A stretch of 64,000 nucleotides of DNA from Cyclobacteriaceae bacterium (GTDB lineage Bacteria; Bacteroidota; Bacteroidia; Cytophagales; Cyclobacteriaceae). Shown here piece by piece: positions 26,276 through 32,902 of the stretch (position 1 is its first letter; the number at the start of each line of letters is the position of its first letter). The DNA lies in assembly GCA_028278225.1 (NCBI GenBank), contig JANQEU010000084.1, forward strand, positions 1 to 64,000, read 5' to 3'. The translations under genes and the position numbers were made by a program. The notes below the pieces were generated by a model. The model saw only the letters and a list, made by a program, of their open reading frames with translations. It made no database searches and had not been told where the DNA came from.

Positions 26276-27643
26276 ATGAATAAGTTGAAAAGGACAATGA
26301 TTCTTGGAGTTGTTAGTCTTGCCATACTGGTATCATGTGACTCCGTGGAACAGAATGAAAAGCCCGTAAATATCATCATAGTATTTGCTGACGATCTGGG
26401 GTACGGAGATTTAGGCTGCTATGGGCATCCGGTTATCAAAACGGCAAACCTGGACAGAATGGCCAGTGAGGGCATCCGGTTTACTTCTTTTTATGCAGCT
26501 TCTTCTGTTTGTACGCCATCACGGGCAGCGTTACTTACCGGTCGCTATCCCATTCGTAACGCACCATATAATTTTGGTCCGGAATCGGTCAGCGGTCTTC
26601 CCGTTAGCGAAATCACAATAGCAGATATCCTGAAGGACGAGGGGTATCGTACAATGGCCATCGGTAAGTGGCACTTGGGGCATAAGCCCGAATTTTTGCC
26701 AACAGCCAATGGATTTGATGGTTTCTACGGATTGCCTTATAGCAATGATATGATACTTCCCTGGTGTCCATGGTTAAATGAAGATGATAAATTATTCCTG
26801 TATGAGGACTCGGTGCCTGTCAGGGAGATTGGTTACGACCAGGAGCAGTTGACAGAAAGCTACACTAAAAAGGCAATTGAATTTATCCGGGAGAACAAGG
26901 ATAATCCCTTTTTCCTTTATTTGGCCCATAGTATGCCGCATTTACCGATAAGTGCATCTGAAAAATTCAGGGGGAAGTCCAAAGCCGGTTTATATGGCGA
27001 TGTGGTTGAAGCCATTGATTGGAGCGTCGGGGAAATACTCTCTACTCTAAAAAGAGAGGGTATTGATGAAAATACCATTGTGGTATTTACCAGCGATAAT
27101 GGACCCTGGCAAAATCTGCCTGACAGAATGCTGCAAAGAGGGGTGGAACGGTGGCACTCGGGAAGTGCAGGGTTGCTAAGAGGGGCCAAAACCACCACGT
27201 ACGAAGGAGGGTTTAGAGTACCAGCCATTATTCGATGGCCCAGTGAGATCCAAGGTGGATATGTTACAAATGAAGTGGTAACGACGATGGATCTGTTTGT
27301 GACATTAACGGGCATAGCAGGAGCTGAAATACCTGGGGACAGGGAAATAGATGGCAGCAATATCTATTCAGCTTTGATGGGTGAAAATAGTGGTGCTGAA
27401 AAAACCTTTTTCTACCTGAGAAACAAATTTGTTCATGCGGTAAGAAAGGGGAAATGGAAACTAAGATATACTCATACCACAGGGCAAGAATTGTACAATT
27501 TGGAGTTAGACCCCGGGGAAATGCACAACCTCGCCGAACAAAATCCGGAGCTTGTTGATGAATTATACCGGGAGATAGTCAATTTCTCAGCTGAAACCGG
27601 GGCGGTGATTGAATCGGAAGATGAGCATGAGCCCGTGGAATGA
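26276..27643 (+). CDS. Sulfatase (formylglycine type), lipoprotein
   Basis: An arylsulfatase-family enzyme that hydrolyses sulfate esters, probably from polysaccharides. Starting at ATG 26276 gives 455 residues with a lipoprotein signal (LGVVSLAILVSC); a longer frame upstream would spoil it. FADDLGYGDLGCYG near 42-55 supplies metal-binding Asp residues. CTPSRAALLTGRYP near 78-91 is the C-x-P-S-R motif whose Cys becomes formylglycine. GKWHLGH near 133 and FTSDNGPW near 285 complete the active site. A sulfatase-modifying enzyme is not seen in this window. It is alone between uvrB and vapBC, with a 160-base leader. Glycosaminoglycan- or algal-polysaccharide use is possible but not shown. Confidence 0.93.
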   Translation: MNKLKRTMILGVVSLAILVSCDSVEQNEKPVNIIIVFADDLGYGDLGCYGHPVIKTANLDRMASEGIRFTSFYAASSVCTPSRAALLTGRYPIRNAPYNFGPESVSGLPVSEITIADILKDEGYRTMAIGKWHLGHKPEFLPTANGFDGFYGLPYSNDMILPWCPWLNEDDKLFLYEDSVPVREIGYDQEQLTESYTKKAIEFIRENKDNPFFLYLAHSMPHLPISASEKFRGKSKAGLYGDVVEAIDWSVGEILSTLKREGIDENTIVVFTSDNGPWQNLPDRMLQRGVERWHSGSAGLLRGAKTTTYEGGFRVPAIIRWPSEIQGGYVTNEVVTTMDLFVTLTGIAGAEIPGDREIDGSNIYSALMGENSGAEKTFFYLRNKFVHAVRKGKWKLRYTHTTGQELYNLELDPGEMHNLAEQNPELVDELYREIVNFSAETGAVIESEDEHEPVE

Positions 27644-27866
27644 TCCTTGTATAGTTTATGAGATTACATCTCAGTGAGCAAATACCAGAAAAGATTAAGA
27701 TCGCAATACCTGCATGTGAGCTATGTTTTCAGTTAGAAAACTCAGATTATCAGATTAAGAGAAGGAGAATTTTGATTTCAGGTTGATTTGGTGTTTAAAC
27801 TTCTTCGCTGGAAACGGGAATGAGGGTATTTCAATTTCTACAGACTCATTTGATTTTATTGACTTG

Positions 27867-27895
27867 ATGTGTATATTTATTAAAATCATACACAT
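27867..27895. promoter_or_regulatory. Inverted repeat, probable VapBC operator
   Basis: ATGTGTAT (27867-27874) and ATACACAT (27888-27895) form a perfect 8+8 inverted repeat with a 13-base spacer. The right half includes the first two bases of the vapB ATG, so a bound VapBC complex would block its own translation start or promoter. VapBC autoregulation through such palindromes is established for the family. Confidence 0.6.
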
Positions 27896-28085
27896 GAGAA
27901 CAAATATTGTAATAGATGATGGCCTGATGAGAAAAGCGATGACAGCTACCGGACTGTCAACAAAAAAAGAGGTTGTAGAAGAGGCATTAAAAACCTTGAT
28001 CAGGATTAAAGATCAGACATCCATTCGAAAATTGAGGGGAAAAGTACGCTGGGAGGGGGATTTGGATAAAATGCGTGATTGGTGA
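27894..28085 (+). CDS. vapB: VapB-type antitoxin
   Basis: The 63-residue product from ATG 27894 is a small antitoxin of the VapB/DUF2191 ribbon-helix type: RTNIVIDDGLMRKAMTATG, then STKKEVVEEALKTLIRIK, ending in a basic tail with W (KVRWEGDLDKMRDW) that would bind the toxin. The longer frame upstream is not used because it has no homology and the operator overlaps this ATG. It overlaps vapC by GTGA. Antitoxins of this type neutralise a PIN-domain RNase and repress the operon. The assignment rests on the clear PIN neighbour and the N-terminal DNA-binding pattern. Confidence 0.85.
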   Translation: MRTNIVIDDGLMRKAMTATGLSTKKEVVEEALKTLIRIKDQTSIRKLRGKVRWEGDLDKMRDW

Positions 28086-28474
28086 AATTGGTTGCTGACA
28101 CGAGTGTTTGGGTTGATTTCCTTAACGGTGTAGAATCTGATAAATGCAAATTATTTGATTTTCATTTAGAGAATGACCTCGTCATTGTTGGTGACCTTAT
28201 TTTACTTGAAATTCTGAGAGGGATCAGGTCAGATAAAAATTATAACAAAACTAAAAGTGAATTAGATTCATTTGTCCAGGTGAGCATGTTGTCACCTGAA
28301 CTTGCCAGTGAATATGCCGGGTTTTACAGAATATTGAGAAAAAAGGGGATCACCGTCCGCAAATCCGGAGATATCATAGTAGCTGGTTATTGCATCATTC
28401 ATGACCTTCCGCTTCTGCAGAAAGATCGTGATTTTAAGCCGTACGAGAAACGTTTTGGATTGAGACTTTTATGA
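28082..28474 (+). CDS. vapC: VapC-type PIN-domain toxin ribonuclease
   Basis: VapC toxins are PIN-fold RNases that cleave specific RNAs when VapB is degraded. From GTG 28082 the protein is 130 residues. The four acidic positions are visible: VADTSVWVDF (first Asp), LILLEILRGI (Glu), RKSGDIIVAGYC (Asp) and QKDRDFKPY (Asp region). TTG at 28079 is an alternative start, but GTG overlaps the vapB stop as GTGA, the usual coupling in this family. Length and motifs are normal, so the pair looks intact. Confidence 0.87.
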   Translation: MKLVADTSVWVDFLNGVESDKCKLFDFHLENDLVIVGDLILLEILRGIRSDKNYNKTKSELDSFVQVSMLSPELASEYAGFYRILRKKGITVRKSGDIIVAGYCIIHDLPLLQKDRDFKPYEKRFGLRLL

Positions 28475-28622
28475 TCAAGGTGTTATTCCTTTAGCCCAGG
28501 CATATTGATTTCCTCTCAAGGTCGGTACATTTTCGAGCCGTCATATTTAATATAATTTGCATTCAATGAAATACTTTCAAATAATCTTTCGAGAATACTA
28601 AAACAAACAAGAAGTCTGCGTG

Positions 28623-29507
28623 TCACCCGGAATGTTTGACTGACACGACTTCCGGCTTTTGTTTCTTCCTGAAAAAGGTATAAATAAGAAGCAAATTGAT
28701 TGACAACAGTATGGTCAGGAGTAGCGATGACTCAAGTCCGATTTCGTGATTGTATGGGAGATTGAAAATGAAATTCCACTTTGTTTCCAGCACACTTGTG
28801 AATTTAAGTCCGCTTACCGGGATCCCCAGCACAGGACCGTTCAGAAAATTCCACAGAAAATGAAAAATGATGGCAGGATAAATACTGCCGCTAAAATATG
28901 TGATCAGTGACAAAAAAATTGACAGGACAAAAACATTCAAAGCAAAAAACACGTCAAATTCGGCATTGAAAAGATGAAGAAAGGTAAACAGGATGCCGGA
29001 AAGAACATAAACATAAAATTTACTGTGCCAAAGCAAAGGCAGGAACCGAAAAGTAACTTCCTCATATACACTTCTCATTAAAAGAATGAAAGCGTACTGG
29101 ACAATCAGGCCGAGTTCAACAGAATTTTTGGCAAATGACAGTTCGCCGGCAAACGGGTATAAACACACAATCAGGAATATTAATGAAAGGATACTGACAA
29201 TTGTGAACTTCACTACAGTTGAATTTGGAAAGAAATGCAGGCGAACCTTCAAATTCATTGCAGCAACAACTGCCACACCTGCTGCTATCAATAATGAAAT
29301 AAATGCAAGTAACAGGTGAGCAATCGGGTTCTCAAATGGCTCCAAAAATGACAGGACAATCTTTGGTGAACTGATGAATGACCCAACAAAAAAAATAGCA
29401 AGACCTACAACAAACTCAATACCCACAACAGTGAGAATTAAAGCCAACACCAGGTACTGATTGTCCTTGTTTTTCAATTTAAGATTACTTGAAAGAGGCT
29501 GTCTCAA
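28623..29507 (-). CDS. CPBP-family intramembrane protease
   Basis: The 294-residue protein is a CPBP/CAAX-type membrane protease with about eight transmembrane helices. The family signature is complete: MRSVYEEVTFRFLPL (EExxxR, near 143-155), LFTFLHLFNAEF (FxxxH, near 173) and IIFHFLWNFLNG (HxxxN, near 215). Related proteins in Gram-positive bacteria are linked to bacteriocin immunity or maturation; here it is the last gene of the minus-strand peptide locus, so immunity is a possible role. The start is unusual: the only near start codon (TTG at 29507) lies inside the left terminal repeat of a MITE-like element (29493-29651), so the 5' end of this gene may have been rebuilt by that insertion. 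Confidence 0.8.
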   Translation of the reverse strand: MRQPLSSNLKLKNKDNQYLVLALILTVVGIEFVVGLAIFFVGSFISSPKIVLSFLEPFENPIAHLLLAFISLLIAAGVAVVAAMNLKVRLHFFPNSTVVKFTIVSILSLIFLIVCLYPFAGELSFAKNSVELGLIVQYAFILLMRSVYEEVTFRFLPLLWHSKFYVYVLSGILFTFLHLFNAEFDVFFALNVFVLSIFLSLITYFSGSIYPAIIFHFLWNFLNGPVLGIPVSGLKFTSVLETKWNFIFNLPYNHEIGLESSLLLTILLSINLLLIYTFFRKKQKPEVVSVKHSG

Positions 29508-29651
29508 AAGTCCCGATTTCTGAGTCCCGATACATCGGGACGAAGAATCTACTCATAGTATGATACCGATTATCTATAGATTGAGATCCTTCCCGCGATA
29601 AAATATCGGGGGAAGGAATTCGTCAATTTTTGACTTTTGAGACAGCCTCTT
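29493..29651. mobile_element. MITE-like element with 20-bp terminal inverted repeats
   Basis: A perfect 20-base inverted repeat (AAGAGGCTGTCTCAAAAGTC at 29493-29512 and its reverse complement at 29632-29651) bounds a 159-bp noncoding element. Inside is a strong hairpin TCCCGATACATCGGGA. No transposase is encoded. Its end sequence resembles that of the elements at 52585-52731 and 52836-52981, so this is one family of non-autonomous elements in this genome. Its left end overlaps the start of the CPBP gene. Confidence 0.8.
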
Positions 29652-29677
29652 ATTTTTATTCAATTCCTACCGGGTTA

Positions 29678-29733
29678 GACGGCGCTCCCGTCAAACCAAC
29701 TTCCCAGTCAGTAGTACTGAGTTGGGATGTTGG
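29678..29733 (-). other. Two adjacent hairpins after the Cys-rich peptide gene
   Basis: Reading the minus strand just past the peptide stop, CCAAC.TCCCA.TCAGTA pairs with TACTGA.TGGGA.GTTGG (29696-29733), and then GACGG pairs with CCGTC (29678-29692). The first is a long stem of about 16 pairs with single mismatches. There is no T tract, so a processed mRNA end or an attenuator is as likely as a terminator. Confidence 0.5.
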
Positions 29734-29734
29734 T

Positions 29735-29848
29735 TCAGCAACAGCATTTACTACTAATTTTGCCGCAATGTGCAACCACAATGAGTATACCTCCATCAAC
29801 TCCTTTGAGGTCTTCACTACTCAAATCTTCGAAATTCGAATTAATCAT
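29735..29848 (-). CDS. Double-glycine-leader Cys-rich peptide
   Basis: A 37-residue open frame that starts at ATG 29848 and ends at TGA 29735. It has the leader MINSNFEDLSSEDLKGVDGG, with the LSxEDLxxVxGG pattern of C39-processed bacteriocins, and a 17-residue core beginning ILIVVAHCGK and ending SSKCCC. Four cysteines in a hydrophobic-then-polar core suggest disulfides or further modification. The exporter gene with a C39 peptidase is nearby on the same strand, and the gene follows a duplicate of the HTH gene's 3' end in the same way that the peptide at 32311 follows the real HTH gene. It is too short to be certain; similarity of leader and placement is the main support. Confidence 0.65.
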   Translation of the reverse strand: MINSNFEDLSSEDLKGVDGGILIVVAHCGKISSKCCC

Positions 29849-29868
29849 TTTTTAATCCATGTTCTTTG

Positions 29869-30007
29869 CATCAACACTTTCAGGCAGCTGACATCTCCTG
29901 CATATACCGGTCATATGATCCTGCCAAAATATGCCCATTCCGTTCAGAAAAAAGTACGGAAGGAAAAAAGTGAGCCCCACCTGCAATTTTTTTTGCTTCC
30001 TCATCCC
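29869..30007 (-). pseudogene. Duplicated 3' fragment of the HTH regulator gene
   Basis: This 139-base segment is about 95% identical to 32513-32651, the 3' end of the small HTH gene. It corresponds to roughly the last 45 residues only and has a changed codon that makes a premature stop (TGA in place of the Trp codon near the end). There is no 5' part, so it is a remnant. It ends 20 bases before the Cys-rich peptide gene, matching the spacing between the intact HTH gene and its peptide. Confidence 0.85.
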
Positions 30008-30011
30008 TGGA

Positions 30012-31244
30012 CTAAACATCGATCAAAGTTTTCGCTAAATCCTCATGGTTAGTCGGTTCAAAGAAATATTCCTTGCGGAGTTCAATAGTTTTAAGATGCT
30101 CTCCATCCCTGTATTTTAGTACAAGAGTATCCCGATCGTCAATCAGGTCATCCAGGATACAGTCATCAGAAATGGTATTGGCCGGGTATCCATTTATCTC
30201 CTCGATCCTTTGGTTGACATATAGCCCGCTATGGAAAGCCTGCATGCCAACGTACAGGGTGGAGACCACCACTCCATCATCTGCGGTTTCCAGTCTTACC
30301 CCGTAGCTTTTCGATTTGAATGATTGCTTCGGAAGCGGATCTAATAACAGCACTTGATTTTTCCAGTCGAAGGTGAAGTTGAAATCAGCTAGGATACCCA
30401 GCCCCAATGCCTGGAAACTACGATCGGAAACACTAACGGTTATGGGTTTGTCGATCACAAACTGCTTTATCCGTAGTTGATCTATTTCGAAAAGATAATT
30501 ATCTGTTGAATCTTTTGACATCAATCCCTTGCTGGCGGTACCAATAACTCTTATGCCTTTTGTAAGATTCCAGGATGAATCAAGTGAGGTTGTAATATTA
30601 CCATTGAATCCCGTATCCATCAGGTACCTTCTGGTAGGTCGACCATCCAGGGAGATATTGGCGGATGGCTGATGCCCATACGGGTTTATTCTTAAACGTA
30701 TCGTATCTTCTGAAGCACTGTGCTGCACGGCACTTTGGTTCATTGCGATTCTGATCATTTTTCGATTTGGGAAAAACTGCCAAATGGCCTTTCGCATCGT
30801 TTCCTTGCCAATAATGCCGACTCCTGATTCCTGGCAACCGGATATATCTGATTCGATCATTTCAAACCTGAGGTCGGAAAACACCATATCACCGATCTCA
30901 ACAGATCCCACAGATCCCATTCTACTTAGAACGAACTCACCATTGGAATCTATTCCGAAACCGAAACCTTTGAAGCGATCATATCGCAGGCCATTTCCTG
31001 CAAAGATCATGTTGCTTGCGCCGCTGTCAATAATGAAAGGAAAGGATTGTCCGTTAATTTTAGCGATTATAACAATGTGACCTGTCTCATTGTATCGGTA
31101 AGGAATTTCAATAAAATTCGACGGTGAGTTGATTATTTCACCTCGTGCCTTAATCTTAAAGGACTGAAAAGCATAGACAATCACTAAGACTGGAGTAACA
31201 AAAGTGAGAACGAGGAGTGAGATCAGAATTTTCTTTATTGACAT
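30012..31244 (-). CDS. Retropepsin-like aspartyl protease with PDZ domain
   Basis: The 410-residue product starts with a membrane or signal helix (residues about 5-28). It contains two aspartic-protease-like half motifs: IIDSGASNMIF near 74 and YLMDTGFNGNI near 208, both D-(S/T)-G with hydrophobic neighbours, as in the tandem retropepsin-like families of Bacteroidota. The C-terminal 90 residues (VRLETADDGVVVSTLYVG through INGYPANTI) look like a PDZ domain. Such proteins may process exported or membrane peptides. It lies inside the minus-strand peptide locus, between small membrane genes and the HTH fragment. Protease activity is likely by motif; its role in peptide maturation is inference. 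Confidence 0.7.
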   Translation of the reverse strand: MSIKKILISLLVLTFVTPVLVIVYAFQSFKIKARGEIINSPSNFIEIPYRYNETGHIVIIAKINGQSFPFIIDSGASNMIFAGNGLRYDRFKGFGFGIDSNGEFVLSRMGSVGSVEIGDMVFSDLRFEMIESDISGCQESGVGIIGKETMRKAIWQFFPNRKMIRIAMNQSAVQHSASEDTIRLRINPYGHQPSANISLDGRPTRRYLMDTGFNGNITTSLDSSWNLTKGIRVIGTASKGLMSKDSTDNYLFEIDQLRIKQFVIDKPITVSVSDRSFQALGLGILADFNFTFDWKNQVLLLDPLPKQSFKSKSYGVRLETADDGVVVSTLYVGMQAFHSGLYVNQRIEEINGYPANTISDDCILDDLIDDRDTLVLKYRDGEHLKTIELRKEYFFEPTNHEDLAKTLIDV

Positions 31245-31319
31245 GACTATTGCGGAGAATATGCAATGAAATATTTTGAGTTTCCGAGGTATCTAATTAT
31301 TTGCAAATACCCGGTTATG

Positions 31320-31688
31320 CTAGATATTACAGTATTTGTAAAGACAATAGCTGACTAGAATGCCTATCATATATCCGATGATATCAAGGAAGTCAAAAGT
31401 TCCGATTGTGGTGAACAAGCTTAATACCTCAGACACTATTCCAAGTAACAAGATGAATAGGCTCGCTTTGAGAATATTTAAGCCAGTGTGAAATGTCCTG
31501 GCAATCAAAAGGACCGATGGGACGGTAAATATTCCCGGAGCAAATCCTGCAAAACCGAGGTCATTTAGATTATTTGTGTAAATAAATTGCCTGTACGGAT
31601 TGGATGACAGAAATGCAAACCCTAACAAAATGAAAGCTGTTATAAGTCTAAGATGCTTTTGAGTTAAATATATATTTCCTGTTTTCAT
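31320..31688 (-). CDS. Small four-helix membrane protein, VanZ-like
   Basis: A 122-residue integral membrane protein with about four hydrophobic segments: LITAFILLGFAFL, GIFTVPSVLLIAR, ILKASLFILLLGIVSEVLSLF and DIIGYMIGILVSYCLYK. The pattern DFLDIIGYMIG resembles the VanZ family's DxxDxxxNxxG end but is shortened. Small membrane proteins beside bacteriocin genes are often immunity proteins; this is a suggestion from position only. It is 76 bases from the aspartyl protease gene on the same strand and about 50 from the small ORF upstream. Confidence 0.5.
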   Translation of the reverse strand: MKTGNIYLTQKHLRLITAFILLGFAFLSSNPYRQFIYTNNLNDLGFAGFAPGIFTVPSVLLIARTFHTGLNILKASLFILLLGIVSEVLSLFTTIGTFDFLDIIGYMIGILVSYCLYKYCNI

Positions 31689-31740
31689 TGAAATTCAAAC
31701 TGCTATGAACCGGAATCCCGGCTCATAGTAGTACACTTGT

Positions 31741-31899
31741 TCAAGCTAAATTAGGTTCATGAATATCTTCTTCATGGAACGATGTGTCATCTATTATTTC
31801 CGGTTCGGGACCTGAAAAAAAACCTGCCGCAAATCCCACAACATATCCGACTCCCTGCCAAAAGTACTCTTGTAAGATTTTTAGTCCAATAGTATCCAT
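31741..31899 (-). CDS. 52-residue peptide with GxxxG-rich hydrophobic centre
   Basis: The open frame from ATG 31899 to TGA 31741 gives 52 residues beginning MDTIGLKILQEYFWQG. A central hydrophobic stretch (GVGYVVGFAAGFFSG) with spaced glycines recalls class II bacteriocin cores and membrane-active peptides. The C-terminal half is very acidic (PEPEIIDDTSFHEEDIHEP). It has no obvious double-glycine leader. It sits between a hairpin and the VanZ-like gene. It could be an immunity peptide, a peptide with a divergent leader, or a chance frame; moderate support. Confidence 0.4.
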   Translation of the reverse strand: MDTIGLKILQEYFWQGVGYVVGFAAGFFSGPEPEIIDDTSFHEEDIHEPNLA

Positions 31900-31953
31900 C
31901 CGTTATCAGAAGATGGAATATTAGCTGTGGCAGTTAAAACTGGTGATATGGAG

Positions 31954-31988
31954 AATCTAGTCCAGATTGTATAAACCCAGACTAGATT
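31954..31988. terminator. Inverted repeat after the 65-residue peptide gene
   Basis: AATCTAGTC (31954-31962) and GACTAGATT (31980-31988) are a perfect 9-base inverted repeat with a 17-base loop, lying just past the stop of the peptide at 32004. No T tract follows on the minus strand, so it may be a processed 3' end rather than an intrinsic terminator. Confidence 0.4.
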
Positions 31989-32003
31989 TAGATAACAAGT
32001 CTA

Positions 32004-32201
32004 TTACATAAAATGAGTTGCCCTGGTCCCATGTATCGGTGAATCTGTTAAATCAGCAGCGTTTTCAGATGCCGCATCAAGTGCTCCGACCACAACTGCA
32101 GCTGCCATCACGGTGTATTCAACAAGATTCCATCCACCATTAAAATCAATCAACTCATCACTTGACAATTCGATTAAACCTTTGCTATTTTTCATTTCCA
32201 T
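32004..32201 (-). CDS. Double-glycine-leader peptide (65 residues)
   Basis: The product starts at ATG 32201 (a second Met is two codons later) with the leader LIELSSDELIDFNGG, and cleavage after GG would leave a 42-residue core starting WNLVEYTVMAAAVVVGALDA. The core has a hydrophobic helix and an acidic-polar end. This is the ELxxxELxxxNGG pattern of peptides cut by C39 peptidase exporters, like the gene at 32311. It is transcribed on the same strand and lies 109 bases downstream of that gene, in the order expected for a two-peptide bacteriocin. Activity and modification are unknown. Confidence 0.75.
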   Translation of the reverse strand: MEMKNSKGLIELSSDELIDFNGGWNLVEYTVMAAAVVVGALDAASENAADLTDSPIHGTRATHFM

Positions 32202-32259
32202 TACCTTAAATTATTTAAAAAGTTCAACTAAACATTGTAAATCAACCTGGAGAATTACT

Positions 32260-32279
32260 ATAATTATTGCAATAATTAT
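32260..32279. promoter_or_regulatory. 20-base perfect palindrome between peptide genes
   Basis: ATAATTATTGCAATAATTAT is perfectly palindromic and lies in the 109-base space between the two peptide genes. It could be an operator for the small HTH protein or a weak stem in the transcript. AT richness makes chance more likely than for a GC-rich repeat. Confidence 0.35.
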
Positions 32280-32310
32280 TATTTGAAGTATGATTGTTTT
32301 CAGGGTTAAT

Positions 32311-32493
32311 TTATTCTTCTTCTTTAATAGCATCATATCCTTTTTGATAGCCTATTTCTGCCACTTCAGCCAACTTGTCAAGATCCTGAGTGAGTGCTAC
32401 TCCAATCAAAGCACCAACAATTATTGGGACCCATACGATTCCACCGTTAATATCGAGGAGTTCTTCCTTTCTCAATTCAATTAAATCATTCAT
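32311..32493 (-). CDS. Double-glycine-leader peptide (60 residues)
   Basis: The frame from ATG 32493 gives a leader MNDLIELRKEELLDINGG (18 residues, ending GG) and a 42-residue core starting IVWVPIIVGALIGVALTQDL. A glycine-containing hydrophobic helix is followed by an acidic amphipathic end. The leader is close to that of the neighbour at 32004 (LIEL-x-x-x-EL-x-D-x-NGG). Together they look like a class II, possibly two-component, bacteriocin or pheromone-like pair exported by the C39 transporter encoded upstream. It lies 21 bases after the HTH gene on the same strand. Confidence 0.78.
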   Translation of the reverse strand: MNDLIELRKEELLDINGGIVWVPIIVGALIGVALTQDLDKLAEVAEIGYQKGYDAIKEEE

Positions 32494-32514
32494 TTATAAA
32501 TCATCATTAGTTCA

Positions 32515-32892
32515 TCAACACTTCCAGGCAGTTGACATCTCCTGCATATACCGGTCATATGATCCTGCCAAAATACGCTCGTTCCGTTCAGAAAAAAGTA
32601 CGGAAGGAAAAAAGTGAGTCCCACCTGCAATTTTTTTTGCTTCCTCATCCCGATCTATCACCCGCAGGGAAAATAGTATTTCAACTTTTGTCTTGTCTTT
32701 ATAGTAAAAACTTCGAAGCGGTCTGCTGTACGCTACCTTTTTGCCAATAGCCTTTAAATAGTCGATCATTTCATAAAGCTTGGTCCTACTGACGCCCAAT
32801 CTGGTGGAAAGCTCAGCTGGCGTTCCGGTCTTTTCCTGTTCGATCAACGTATTCAATTTTTGAAATCGTTCTATTTGTTTGATAAAATTCAT
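32515..32892 (-). CDS. Small HTH transcriptional regulator of the peptide locus
   Basis: A 125-residue protein with an N-terminal winged-helix/HTH_11-like domain: RFQKLNTLIEQEKTGTPAEL (helix 1-2), STRLGVSRTKLYEMIDYL (recognition helix, about 28-45), then KKVAYSRPLRSFYYKDK as wing. The C-terminal 50 residues are a basic, unmatched extension. It sits 10 bases after the exporter gene and 21 bases before the peptide gene, so it is probably the regulator of the operon. The last 45 codons are duplicated at 29869-30007 next to the Cys-rich peptide gene. The regulated sites could include the palindrome at 32260. Confidence 0.75.
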   Translation of the reverse strand: MNFIKQIERFQKLNTLIEQEKTGTPAELSTRLGVSRTKLYEMIDYLKAIGKKVAYSRPLRSFYYKDKTKVEILFSLRVIDRDEEAKKIAGGTHFFPSVLFSERNERILAGSYDRYMQEMSTAWKC

Positions 32893-32902
32893 GCCAGGCC
32901 TA

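Noticed and set aside
29630-30052. 140-residue plus-strand frame
   Set aside because: It crosses the MITE end, the hairpins and the HTH fragment antisense to real minus-strand genes; no homology.
32290-32750. Short plus-strand frames across the peptide and HTH genes
   Set aside because: Antisense to the better supported peptide and HTH genes; no start signals or motifs.
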